Shown piece by piece: positions 36,713 through 45,357 of a DNA stretch of 64,000 nucleotides; position 1 is the first letter of the stretch, and each line of letters opens with the position of its first letter. The notes under the pieces were generated by a model that saw nothing but the letters and a program-made list of their open reading frames with translations, was not told the DNA's origin and did no database searches. Origin of the DNA: Pleurocapsa sp. PCC 7319 (GTDB lineage Bacteria; Cyanobacteriota; Cyanobacteriia; Cyanobacteriales; Xenococcaceae). The stretch covers positions 1,609,902-1,673,901 of the forward strand of contig NZ_KB235922.1 in NCBI RefSeq assembly GCF_000332195.1. The letters run 5' to 3'. The position numbers and the translations under genes were made by a program.

Positions 36713-36723
36713 GGTTTATTTCT

Positions 36724-36752
36724 GCAAAGCGCACTGGCGAAGCCAATCGCCC
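36724..36752. repeat. REP-like palindromic repeat
   Basis: GGCGAAGCCAATCGCC at 36736-36751 sits in a longer unit starting GCAAAGCGCACT. Its reverse complement GGCGATTGGCTTCGCC matches 14 of 16 positions of GGCGATTCGGTTCGCC (37714-37729), which lies inside the coding sequence of the next gene. This is an intergenic copy of what appears to be the same mobile repeat family. Confidence 0.6.
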
Positions 36753-36884
36753 TATTTAAAATACCGTGTTTTCTCGAATATAACTGTCCACTATCAAAAA
36801 CGTAAACTCGCGAAATTGCCTAAATATCGAGCATCAATTGGATGAAGGAAAAAAGGTGTGGGAGTTAAATAATAGAGACGCTTT

Positions 36885-36911
36885 AAGTAACGAGTAAAAA
36901 GTAACGAGTAA
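36885..36911 (+). repeat. Short tandem repeat AAGTAACGAGTAA, two copies
   Basis: AAGTAACGAGTAA occurs at 36885-36897 and again at 36899-36911, a 14-base period. Its reverse complement TTACTCGTTACTT matches the tandem core of the MITE-like element at 17710-17742, so the same repeat family is present at two distant places. The rest of 36753-37007 is AT-rich and shows no gene. Confidence 0.65.
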
Positions 36912-37007
36912 CGGCAATTAAAAAAAAATTTTTACTAAGCTGTAAATATTAAGATTCACTGGGCAATCAGTAGTTTTAAGTGTTAAATTTTGCGGTTAGT
37001 TAGTTAC

Positions 37008-37126
37008 TAAGTAGGTAGGCATAATAATTTATAAAACCCAGGTAGTTAATCTTTTCCCTATCACCCATCCCCTAACCCCTAACCCCGGCAAAAACCTTTT
37101 TATATTTAATTTCACCCACCTACTTA
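37008..37126. mobile_element. MITE-like element with terminal inverted repeats and tandem-repeat core
   Basis: The ends 37008-37036 and 37098-37126 are inverted repeats matching at 22 of 29 positions, starting TAAGTAGGT and ending in an AT-rich stretch. Between them lies a pyrimidine-rich short tandem repeat (CCCATCCCCTAACCCCTAAC). There is no coding sequence. It occupies most of the space just upstream of the first gene of the glycan locus and may have brought or displaced its promoter. Confidence 0.6.
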
Positions 37127-37167
37127 AAACTGATAACTAAAATTTTTCTAATATCTAATCTGTAAAG

Positions 37168-40100
37168 ATGATCAAAGTAGATGAGGCACAAGTTTGCCTA
37201 AATCAGGCACAAGCTCACTGGCAGATGCAACATTGGCAAGAAACAATTCAAGCCTGTGCGAAAGCGATCGCGATTAATCAGAAATTAGCCAAAGCTCATA
37301 AGCTCATGGGGGATGCTCTCCAAAAAACCGGTCAAGCAAAAGAAGCCATTGGTTACTATCGTCAGGCGATCGCCATAGAGCCAGATTTTGCCGAAGCATA
37401 CGCAAACTTGGGTACTCTCTACGCCCAGCAACAACAATGGCAACAATCCATAGCTTATTATCAGCAAGCACTTAATATTGACCCTAAATTTTTAGGAGTA
37501 TATCGACATTTAGCTAAAGTTTGGCAAGTGCAGCAACAACCACAAAAAGCCCAAGCCTGTCTAGCTAAAGCTCAAGAGTTAGAAACGCCGTCTAAACAAT
37601 CTATCGATGACTATCTGTACAGAGCAAAAACATTACAACAACAGGGGGATCTAAAAGCCGCCCTACAACAATATCTTGAAGCCACGAAAATTGACCAACG
37701 GTCAGAGCACAAAGGCGATTCGGTTCGCCGCATGTGTCCGTCGTTGTACGGCGGAGTAATCTCTGACTCTCAAAGGATAGAAATTTATCAAGAAATTGTC
37801 TCTCTTTGCGAGCAGCTAGAATTATGGGAGGAAGCTGCTAAATATTTTCGACTCATTCTTCAGTTAACTAACTCAACTCAAGCTAGTTCCCATTCAACCA
37901 ACCCTGAAACAAGTTCGTTATCAAAAACAACGCAATTATCTTCCGTACGTCATCAAAATTCATTACTAAAAACACCTCAATCGATTGAGACCAAGTCAAA
38001 TCTGGTTGAATCAAAGCCCAATTCCGCTGAAAAATATTATGATTTGGGTATTTTAGCTACTGAACAACAACAGTGGTCAGAGGCAATTCAGCACTATCAA
38101 CAGGCGATCACCTTCAATCCTCAGATGGCGAAAGCATATCGTGCTTTAGCTCGAGCTTTAGCTCAAGTGGGAGAACAAGAAAAATCCACAGACTATTTGT
38201 TCCAGGCGATCGCTCTAGAAAGTAAGGGAGTTACAGCAACAGAGTTGTTAGAACTAGGCAAAAATCTAGCTAGCTGGAAAAAATATGAGTCAGCCATTAA
38301 TTGTTATCGTCGAGCAATCGAAAAACAACCCGACTTGATTAGTGCTTATCTTGGTTTAGGAGAGTCATTAACTAAATCTGGAGCTATAGAGCAAGCGATC
38401 GCTTGTTATTTGCAGGGTCTTAAGTACAAGCAAGATGCTCCTGAATTATATTATCGTTTAGGCGATATTTACAGTCAGAAGCAGGAATGGTCCAAAGCTG
38501 CTCTTTGTTATCAGAAAACAACTCAATATAAGAGCGATCATGCTGGAGCTTATCATCACCTGGGCGATGTTTTAAGTAATTTAAAAAAATGGTCCGAAGC
38601 AATATCAGCATATCAAGATGCGATACAGTTTAATCCTGATTTTTCCTGGTCTTATAATAATTTGGGCTATGCCCTAATTCAGTTAAAGCGATGGGCAGAA
38701 GCCATCCCAATCTATCAAAATGCGATCAAACTCAATCCTGATTTTCCTTGGTCCTACTATAATTTGGCTGAAGCTTTAGCCAAGGAAAATAAATGGGATC
38801 GAGCAGTCACTTGCTTACAGAAAGCGGCTCAGATACAGTCAGATTTACCTAATATTCAGCAAAGGCTAGGTGAGGCTTTATATCAGAGAAGTCAACAAGA
38901 TCGAGAGCAAGCTTTAAAGCATTTTCAGCTGGCTTTAAAACAAGACCCAAATAACCCCGAAATATATCATCAAGCCCTAGCGATCGATAAAGCAAATATT
39001 GAACTTTATCTCCAATTAGGAAACATTTTAGCGAGTAAAGAACAACTAGAGCAGGCGATCGTCACCTATCAAATGGCACTGCAAGTGCAGCCTAAAAACA
39101 TTGAAGTTATGACTCGCTTGCAGGAAGCTTTGCTGAAACAAGATCCTGACTGCGATGTTGACAAGATTCTCCAGAGTTATGCCAGGCAATCTTCAGGGGA
39201 ATTAAAGATTAATCAAGCTGATTTTCCAACTTTGGCTGCTGAATTACGACAGCTCTTAACTCATAGTGAATATCCCGAAGTTTCAATCATCATTCCTGTT
39301 TACAATCAGCTAGGCTATAGTCTACAGTGCCTTAAGGCGATCGCCTTAAATGTAGCTGATTCTACGGCAGTAGAAATCATTCTGATTAATGATTGCTCTT
39401 CAGATCAGACAAAAGAGATCTTAGAAACAGTTCCCGCCATCAATTTAGTAAACAATCAATCTAACCAGGGTTTTATTCACTCTTGTAATTTGGGTGCATC
39501 TATGGCTAGAGGGAAGTATCTTTATTTCCTCAATAACGATACTGAAATCCAACCCAACTGTATTGAAAGTCTGATTGAAGTTCTAAAAGAAGATGCGCAA
39601 GTAGGTGCGGTTGGCTCAAAACTAATCTATCCTGACGGTGCTCTGCAAGAAGCAGGGGGAATTATTTGGCAAGATGCTTCGGGGTGGAACTATGGCAGAA
39701 AAGATAATCCCAATGCTCCTGAGTATAATTTTTTGCGTCCCGTAGATTACTGTTCGGCAGCCAGTTTAATGGTTAGAAAAGAAATTTTTGAGCGTTTAAA
39801 TGGGTTTGAAAGAGATTTTGCGCCCGCTTACTATGAAGATACTGATCTTTGCTTTGCTATTCGTCATCAATTGGGGTTAAAGGTTATGTATCAACCCCAT
39901 TCAGAAGTAATTCACTATGAAGGAGTTAGCTCCGGTACTTCGACTGATAGTGGTGCCAAGCAATATCAAGTAGTTAATGCCACTAAATTTCAGCAAAAAT
40001 GGCATACTGTTCTCAACAAAAATAATTATTTACCCAATATTGGTATTGCCAATGTAGCTAAAGCCACCCGAAAATATTTGGGACACAAAACAATTTTAGT

Positions 40101-41190
40101 GATCGATAGCTATATGCCCTGCTATGATCAAGAATCAGGTTCACGTCGGTTATTTGAACTCATAAAAATATTTAAATCACTAAATTTTCATGTAATTTTT
40201 GCCGCTGATAATGGCGTTAAGGCTCAACCCTACACTTCGATACTAGAAAATTTGCAAGTAGAAGTTTTATATATTCAGCAAGGTTATAGCAAAGTTATCG
40301 AGAAGCAAATAAATGCTCGATTATCTCTAATCGATATTGCCTGGATTTGCCGTCCCGAACTCAATGAAAAATATGTATCTTTAATTCAACAAAGAAGAGA
40401 AATTAAAATCATCTATGACACTATTGATTTACACTATTTACGCTTAAAAAGAGCTTGGGAATTAGCACCAAATCCCAACTCCACAGCCGTACCAGACTGG
40501 ATTGATATGCATACAAGAGAATTAAGAATAGCCCATCAGTCCGATTTAACGATTACTGTTACTTCAATAGAAAAAGAAATTTTACAGGATCAATTGGCAA
40601 ATCGAGTAGCAGTCGTTCCTAATATTCATATTCCTTATCAAGGTAGTATCCCCAGTTTTGATAAACGCTCAGGACTTCTATTTATTGGGAACTATAATCA
40701 TCCACCCAATGTTGATGCAGTGTTATGGTTATGCCAAGAAATCATGCCTTTGGTATGGCAACAACAACCCAATATTCAAGTTACCTTACTAGGTAGTAAC
40801 TCCAACTCAGAGGTGACAAATTTAGCTAGCGATCGCATTCAAGTTATGGGATATATTGACGATGTCAGTCCTTATTTTTTAAGTCATAGATTATCGGTTT
40901 CCCCATTAAGATATGGCGCAGGAATGAAAGGAAAAATTGGTCATAGTTTGGAGTATGCTCTGCCTGTAGTTTCTACTAAGATCGGTACTGAAGGGATGAA
41001 TTTAGTACCGGAACAAGATATTCTAGAAGCCAATAATACTCAGGATTTTGCTCAGCAAATATTGCGTCTTCACGAAAATGAAAATCTTTGGAGTTATTTA
41101 TCCACAAATGCTCATAAGGCGATCGCTGCTTATAGCCCGGAAAAAGTTAAGCAAAATATTGACAAAATGATGCAGCAGTTAATTGACTAG
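37168..41190 (+). CDS. TPR protein fused to GT2 and GT4 glycosyltransferase domains
   Basis: A 1340-residue multidomain enzyme. Tetratricopeptide units fill about 1-235 and 285-690, interrupted by a Ser/Thr-rich linker (about 240-285). A GT2 domain follows (about 700-965): VSIIIPVYNQLGYSLQCL, the nucleotide-binding LINDCSSDQTKEIL, the metal-binding FLNNDTEIQPN and the acceptor-side YEDTDLCF. A GT4/GT1-type domain with two Rossmann folds ends it (about 970-1340), with VSPLRYGAGMKGKIGHSLEY as donor site. It likely adds two sugars to a cell-surface glycan, the TPR part organising the assembly. Residues 178-200 come from an in-frame mobile repeat. First gene of the plus-strand block. Confidence 0.9.
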   Translation: MIKVDEAQVCLNQAQAHWQMQHWQETIQACAKAIAINQKLAKAHKLMGDALQKTGQAKEAIGYYRQAIAIEPDFAEAYANLGTLYAQQQQWQQSIAYYQQALNIDPKFLGVYRHLAKVWQVQQQPQKAQACLAKAQELETPSKQSIDDYLYRAKTLQQQGDLKAALQQYLEATKIDQRSEHKGDSVRRMCPSLYGGVISDSQRIEIYQEIVSLCEQLELWEEAAKYFRLILQLTNSTQASSHSTNPETSSLSKTTQLSSVRHQNSLLKTPQSIETKSNLVESKPNSAEKYYDLGILATEQQQWSEAIQHYQQAITFNPQMAKAYRALARALAQVGEQEKSTDYLFQAIALESKGVTATELLELGKNLASWKKYESAINCYRRAIEKQPDLISAYLGLGESLTKSGAIEQAIACYLQGLKYKQDAPELYYRLGDIYSQKQEWSKAALCYQKTTQYKSDHAGAYHHLGDVLSNLKKWSEAISAYQDAIQFNPDFSWSYNNLGYALIQLKRWAEAIPIYQNAIKLNPDFPWSYYNLAEALAKENKWDRAVTCLQKAAQIQSDLPNIQQRLGEALYQRSQQDREQALKHFQLALKQDPNNPEIYHQALAIDKANIELYLQLGNILASKEQLEQAIVTYQMALQVQPKNIEVMTRLQEALLKQDPDCDVDKILQSYARQSSGELKINQADFPTLAAELRQLLTHSEYPEVSIIIPVYNQLGYSLQCLKAIALNVADSTAVEIILINDCSSDQTKEILETVPAINLVNNQSNQGFIHSCNLGASMARGKYLYFLNNDTEIQPNCIESLIEVLKEDAQVGAVGSKLIYPDGALQEAGGIIWQDASGWNYGRKDNPNAPEYNFLRPVDYCSAASLMVRKEIFERLNGFERDFAPAYYEDTDLCFAIRHQLGLKVMYQPHSEVIHYEGVSSGTSTDSGAKQYQVVNATKFQQKWHTVLNKNNYLPNIGIANVAKATRKYLGHKTILVIDSYMPCYDQESGSRRLFELIKIFKSLNFHVIFAADNGVKAQPYTSILENLQVEVLYIQQGYSKVIEKQINARLSLIDIAWICRPELNEKYVSLIQQRREIKIIYDTIDLHYLRLKRAWELAPNPNSTAVPDWIDMHTRELRIAHQSDLTITVTSIEKEILQDQLANRVAVVPNIHIPYQGSIPSFDKRSGLLFIGNYNHPPNVDAVLWLCQEIMPLVWQQQPNIQVTLLGSNSNSEVTNLASDRIQVMGYIDDVSPYFLSHRLSVSPLRYGAGMKGKIGHSLEYALPVVSTKIGTEGMNLVPEQDILEANNTQDFAQQILRLHENENLWSYLSTNAHKAIAAYSPEKVKQNIDKMMQQLID
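37697..37771 (+). repeat. Palindromic mobile repeat inserted in frame in the TPR-glycosyltransferase gene
   Basis: Arms GTCAGAG (37701-37707) and CTCTGAC (37761-37767) are a perfect inverted repeat bounding about 67 bases. The inside contains two further hairpins, GGCGATTCGGTTCGCC and TCCGTCGTTGTACGGCGGA, and is much richer in G+C than the neighbouring codons. It encodes HKGDSVRRMCPSLYGGV, which has no TPR character, between a TPR helix ending TKID and the next helix starting IEIYQEIV. The frame stays open. The first hairpin resembles the intergenic copy at 36736-36751. Exact ends are uncertain by a few bases. Confidence 0.65.
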
Positions 41191-41376
41191 ATTCAATAGA
41201 GTTTTTTTTGTAGAAGTATTTGATCGAAATCACAGCTATAAGTGATCTTTGCCGTTTTAATGAAAATCTCTATTTGGCTCATTTGAAGCACTTAGAAATT
41301 AAATATTACAAGTATAGGTCACATTGATTTTCTACTAAAAAAAGGAATCAAGAAATTGGAATTTAATCATGTAATT

Positions 41377-42120
41377 ATGTCTATCATTGAAGAAACTATA
41401 GTTGGTGATTCCGAGTCTAATATCATCAGATATCTTCTCCAAGAGAATTTAGTTATAGATGGTAAAGAAGGCGATGACTTAATTTATTCACCCACATATT
41501 CAGAAGATACCACCCACACCAAAACTAAGATTGATGGTGGTGATGGCAATGACGATCTTAGAGGTCGTGACGGAACTGATACTCTAGCTGGTGGCAGTGG
41601 AGACGATATACTTTATGGAGAAGGTGGTAACGATCTTCTCTATGGAGGTTTAGGAAACGACATACTTTATGGAGAAGATGGTTTTGACCGTCTTCATGGA
41701 GGTTCAGGAAACGACATCCTCTATGGAGCAGGTGGTGACGACCGTCTTCATGGAGACTACGGCAGTGATACTTTAATTGGTGGTAATGGTATTGACTTCT
41801 TGATTAAGCGGCGTTCTCAAGCCAATGATTTTGATATTTTGGACTTTTCTGACACTGACAACGCTACAGACTATTTACTCTTTATTGAAGATGGTTTCAA
41901 TTCTTCTGGTATATCTTCGGTTAAGGGTTTTACCGATGAAGATCGAATTGTTTTGCGTGAAATTGGAGGAGACAAAATTTTGAATTATCAAGTCACCAGC
42001 AATGGAATTGGAGATGCTATTTTAAGCATCACTCACAATGAATTTGAAATATCTACTATTATTTTTGAAGATCTTGACGATACCTTTGTTGAGTCGAAAA
42101 TCATACTAAGATCTCCCTAG
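41377..42120 (+). CDS. RTX/hemolysin-type calcium-binding repeat protein
   Basis: About 247 residues from the ATG at 41377; a TTG at 41356 in frame is possible and has AAAGGA upstream. Residues about 55-145 contain at least seven glycine- and aspartate-rich nonapeptides such as GGSGDDILYG, GGNDLLYGG and GGSGNDILYG, which form a calcium-binding parallel beta-roll. The C-terminal 100 residues (DILDFSDTDNATDYLLF and later) resemble the tail found after such repeats in cyanobacterial exported proteins and may carry the type I secretion signal. No transporter genes are adjacent. Being inside the glycan locus, it may be a surface or matrix protein binding the polysaccharide; that is inference. Confidence 0.85.
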   Translation: MSIIEETIVGDSESNIIRYLLQENLVIDGKEGDDLIYSPTYSEDTTHTKTKIDGGDGNDDLRGRDGTDTLAGGSGDDILYGEGGNDLLYGGLGNDILYGEDGFDRLHGGSGNDILYGAGGDDRLHGDYGSDTLIGGNGIDFLIKRRSQANDFDILDFSDTDNATDYLLFIEDGFNSSGISSVKGFTDEDRIVLREIGGDKILNYQVTSNGIGDAILSITHNEFEISTIIFEDLDDTFVESKIILRSP

Positions 42121-42710
42121 TCAGCAATTGAAAATTGAGAATGAATATTGCCAAATTTACTCTCACACACTAGATTTCTGGCACGAATCATAATGAACTA
42201 ATTGAGAAAGAGGTAAAAGGGTAAAGGTAAAAGGGAAAAAATAATAGCAAGCTATTGATGCAAGAGATGCCATGAACTATCGTTCACAACTCAGGGATAA
42301 AAATAGAATGATATAGCGTTTCTCGTATTAATGAGATACACCTTGGTGGAGTCAGGGAATAGGGAACAGGGAATAGGGAATAGGGAATAGAGGTTTTAAG
42401 ATTTTTGACTAAGTTTATAATTTGTACCTCACTTATTTGAAAAACGCTATATACGAATTTACCTTGTTTTGGCTTCTATTTTTAAGACAGGTCTTCTAAA
42501 GGATACTCCTCATACTAATTGTAACTATACTTATTACATTTATCTGTTGATTAGGTTTTAGAGATGTCTATTAGTTGAGTATTTTGCTCTCTAAAAAGTT
42601 GCAAATATCTGTCAGAATCCGTAATTATACCAATGACAATAAAAATAAATAATGTTAAATTAGCACTCAAATTAGATCCTTAATTAAATATATTAAGATC
42701 AACAATTTTA
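42121..42710. other. 590-base interval with tandem repeats and a MITE-like element
   Basis: Between the RTX gene and the next glycosyltransferase gene. It holds a run of GGTAAAAGGGTAAAGG units (around 42210-42238), the MITE-like element at 42311-42452 and, at 42484-42515, a degraded piece sharing CTAAAGGATAC with the repeat inserted in yoeB. The remainder is AT-rich and should contain the promoter of the 42711 gene. Confidence 0.5.
42311..42452. mobile_element. MITE-like element with GGGAATA tandem core
   Basis: Inverted repeats 42312-42340 and 42423-42451 match at 23 of 29 positions, starting TATAGCGTTT. The first ten bases are identical and the palindrome extends by ATA at the outer edges. 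The interior includes about five heptanucleotide units of the form GGGAATA (42355-42390), a classical short tandemly repeated sequence of cyanobacteria. No coding capacity. Confidence 0.7.
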
Positions 42711-45332
42711 ATGATAATAAATGCTCAGGAAGATAATATTCATCAAAAAATTGGATACCTACAAAATAAAGCTATAGCTAATCAGAAAGAAGGCAATCTA
42801 AAAGAGGCGATCGCTTATTATTTAGAAGTTATTAAATTAGATGATAATCAGCCTACTTGGTTATATAGCAATGTAATTCATCTATTGGCACAGCTTGAGC
42901 GTTTTAAAGAAGGACTAGAACAAGGAAACAAAGCTTTAATTAGACATCCAGAATCAGAAGAATTACACCGTGCAATTGGTTTGGTATATGAAAAACAACA
43001 AAATACCATAAACTGTATTGAAAAGTATCGAAAAGCAATTAGCTTGGAGCCCAAGCAACCTGATTGGCTGTATTGTAATTTAGCCAAACAATTACTAAAA
43101 CAAGAACAGCTTGAAGAGGTAGTTGATGTCTGCTACCAAGGTCTAGAATTATATTCTAATTTTTATCCTTTACATTACGTATTAGGTAAAACTTATGCCC
43201 TACAGGAAAAATGGGAGCGGGCTATATTATCGTATCGACGAGTTCAAGAATTATATCCTGATTGGTTAGAGGTAGAACAAAAAATCAATCAACTCATTTA
43301 TAAAAAAAGTCAAACAGAAAGATTTATCAATCATCAAAACAATAAAATCAAATTACTCTTGGAAAATTTTGCTGCAAACATAATTGATAAAAAAATCAAT
43401 AATACAAATAATCATCTAGAAATCTTTAAGGATCTAGATGTCAACTTACTATTTGCTGAATTAAGAAAAGAAGAGCTAGATGTTATTTCTTGTAATCTAC
43501 TATTAGATAGTTTTCGAGATAATTTTCTAGACAATAAATCAATTCTCAATTATGGTTGTTGGCTATCTCCTAGCATTTTATATTTGGAAGTTACTGTAGA
43601 TAGCTGCTTGGTATTCAACAAAACTACAATCTTAGTTTGTTCTGAGCGAAAATATGCAGTGGCACAAGCTAACTTTTTCCAAATTACTGACCGACAAGTT
43701 GCTGGTGTAGCATGTTTTGCCAAAAATCTATATTTAGAGAATGAGGATAGTTATCGTATTTGTATTGACGATCGTAATTCTCCTATAGTAATTGAAGGAA
43801 AAGTTTCTCAAAAGTCTTATAGCTTAGAATTTATAGAACATCTCAAAATCAAGCCTAATGAGCAGCAAAACCTAATTCGAGAGTCTTTAAGCAATTCGGT
43901 AATCAAGCTCATTCCTCAGAATCATAAACTAGAGGCAGGAAATTTATTAAGAAAACTGCAACACTTTATAGATATTCCTGCTTCTAATTATGTTGAGCCT
44001 AATTTACCATTCAAAATTTTTATCGACTATATCATCCCTCTTAAATATGATGGTTTATTTATCAGTGGATGGTTGCACGATCCTTATCAAATGCTGGAGA
44101 AAATTACGGCTATTTCTGCTTTAGGCTTTTCTTTTGATATACCTAGTCAAGATATCTATCGTTTAGAGCGACAAGATGTCAATACGTTTGTACAAAATAC
44201 CCGTTACGGTGACTTTGAGGAAAAGTTGGGTTTTTGTTCATACATCACAGTATCAGAGTCAATTCGTCAATCAATTCAAGATTTTGCCGATTTACACAGT
44301 TTTCGCTTTTTAATTAGGCTTAGAGGTAATATTGAAGTCGAAATAGTTCCCGATGTTAAATACAGTGATTTTTATAATGCTCGCAAGCAATTAATGCAAA
44401 TTGCTAACCCCAATAAAGTATCTGAGCAGATGTTGACTAACTGCATAGCTCCAGCAGGATATAAATTACAACAGCTATGTATCGAGCAAGTAAGAATTAG
44501 AGATGTAACAGTTATTGGTAAACCTATAGCACAACCTTTAGTTTCAATTGTTATTCCTTTATATCGCCGACTCGATTTTATCAAAGTACAGTTGGCAACT
44601 ATGGCAAACGATCCTGCTATTAAGCAGTGTGAAATAATTTATGTCCTTGACTCCCCTGAGCAAGAGGAAGAATTGAGAACCTTGCTCTTAAATCATTGCA
44701 TCCTTTATCAATTGCCAATTAAATTAGTCGTCATGGAGAGGAATAGTGGTTATGCAGCAGCTAATAATGCTGGAGTATGTCAAGCTGCTGGTGAATATTT
44801 GGTGCTATTAAACTCTGACGTTTTTCCTAAAGCTAAAGGATGGATGTTAGAAATGGCTAAGTTTTATCAGAGTTCACCTAAAATTGGTACTTTGGGCACC
44901 AAACTAATTTATGAAGATGGTTCTCTACAACATGCAGGAATGTTTTTTGCACAAACAATATTTCCTTTTTGGATAACTCTTCACTATTACAAAGGCTTAC
45001 CTGGCAATTATTCGCCTGCCCAGAAATCAAGAGCAGTGCCTACGGTTACGGGCGCATGTTTAATGATTCGCCAAGAGCTTTATGACCGGGTAGGAGGTTT
45101 AACTACGGACTACATTATTGGAGATTTTGAGGATTCAGACCTGTGTCTAAAATGTCGGGAATTAGGTTATGAAAGTTGGTATTTTGCAGATACCACTTTG
45201 TATCATTTAGAACGGCAGTCGGTTCCTCTCAACAGTTCCTACAACAATAGTTTAGCTTGGCGATTAAACGGAAATCTCCATCATCAGCGTTGGGGAGAAC
45301 AAATAGCTCGGTTAATGAGCATTCATCAATAG
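42711..45332 (+). CDS. TPR protein with C-terminal GT2 glycosyltransferase domain
   Basis: An 873-residue protein. Residues about 5-200 are four or five TPR units (for example NCIEKYRKAISLEPKQPDWL). The middle (about 205-600) is an unassigned region; its part around 285-385 looks like a beta-rich domain. The GT2 domain (about 608-870) has VSIVIPLYRRLDFIKVQLAT, VYVLDSPEQEE at the position of the first acidic site, NSGYAAANNAGVCQAAGEYL, the DxD-like LLNSDVFPKAKGW and FEDSDLCLKCRELGYESWYF. It resembles rhamnosyl-type GT2 enzymes that extend polysaccharides. It is followed by a GT4 gene after 25 bases, in the same operon. The substrate is unknown. Confidence 0.85.
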   Translation: MIINAQEDNIHQKIGYLQNKAIANQKEGNLKEAIAYYLEVIKLDDNQPTWLYSNVIHLLAQLERFKEGLEQGNKALIRHPESEELHRAIGLVYEKQQNTINCIEKYRKAISLEPKQPDWLYCNLAKQLLKQEQLEEVVDVCYQGLELYSNFYPLHYVLGKTYALQEKWERAILSYRRVQELYPDWLEVEQKINQLIYKKSQTERFINHQNNKIKLLLENFAANIIDKKINNTNNHLEIFKDLDVNLLFAELRKEELDVISCNLLLDSFRDNFLDNKSILNYGCWLSPSILYLEVTVDSCLVFNKTTILVCSERKYAVAQANFFQITDRQVAGVACFAKNLYLENEDSYRICIDDRNSPIVIEGKVSQKSYSLEFIEHLKIKPNEQQNLIRESLSNSVIKLIPQNHKLEAGNLLRKLQHFIDIPASNYVEPNLPFKIFIDYIIPLKYDGLFISGWLHDPYQMLEKITAISALGFSFDIPSQDIYRLERQDVNTFVQNTRYGDFEEKLGFCSYITVSESIRQSIQDFADLHSFRFLIRLRGNIEVEIVPDVKYSDFYNARKQLMQIANPNKVSEQMLTNCIAPAGYKLQQLCIEQVRIRDVTVIGKPIAQPLVSIVIPLYRRLDFIKVQLATMANDPAIKQCEIIYVLDSPEQEEELRTLLLNHCILYQLPIKLVVMERNSGYAAANNAGVCQAAGEYLVLLNSDVFPKAKGWMLEMAKFYQSSPKIGTLGTKLIYEDGSLQHAGMFFAQTIFPFWITLHYYKGLPGNYSPAQKSRAVPTVTGACLMIRQELYDRVGGLTTDYIIGDFEDSDLCLKCRELGYESWYFADTTLYHLERQSVPLNSSYNNSLAWRLNGNLHHQRWGEQIARLMSIHQ

Positions 45333-45357
45333 TAATTGGGCAATTGAGCGTATCCTT

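Noticed and set aside
42355-42392. CRISPR array
   Set aside because: The repeat unit is only seven bases with no spacers; it is a short tandem repeat inside an inverted-repeat element.
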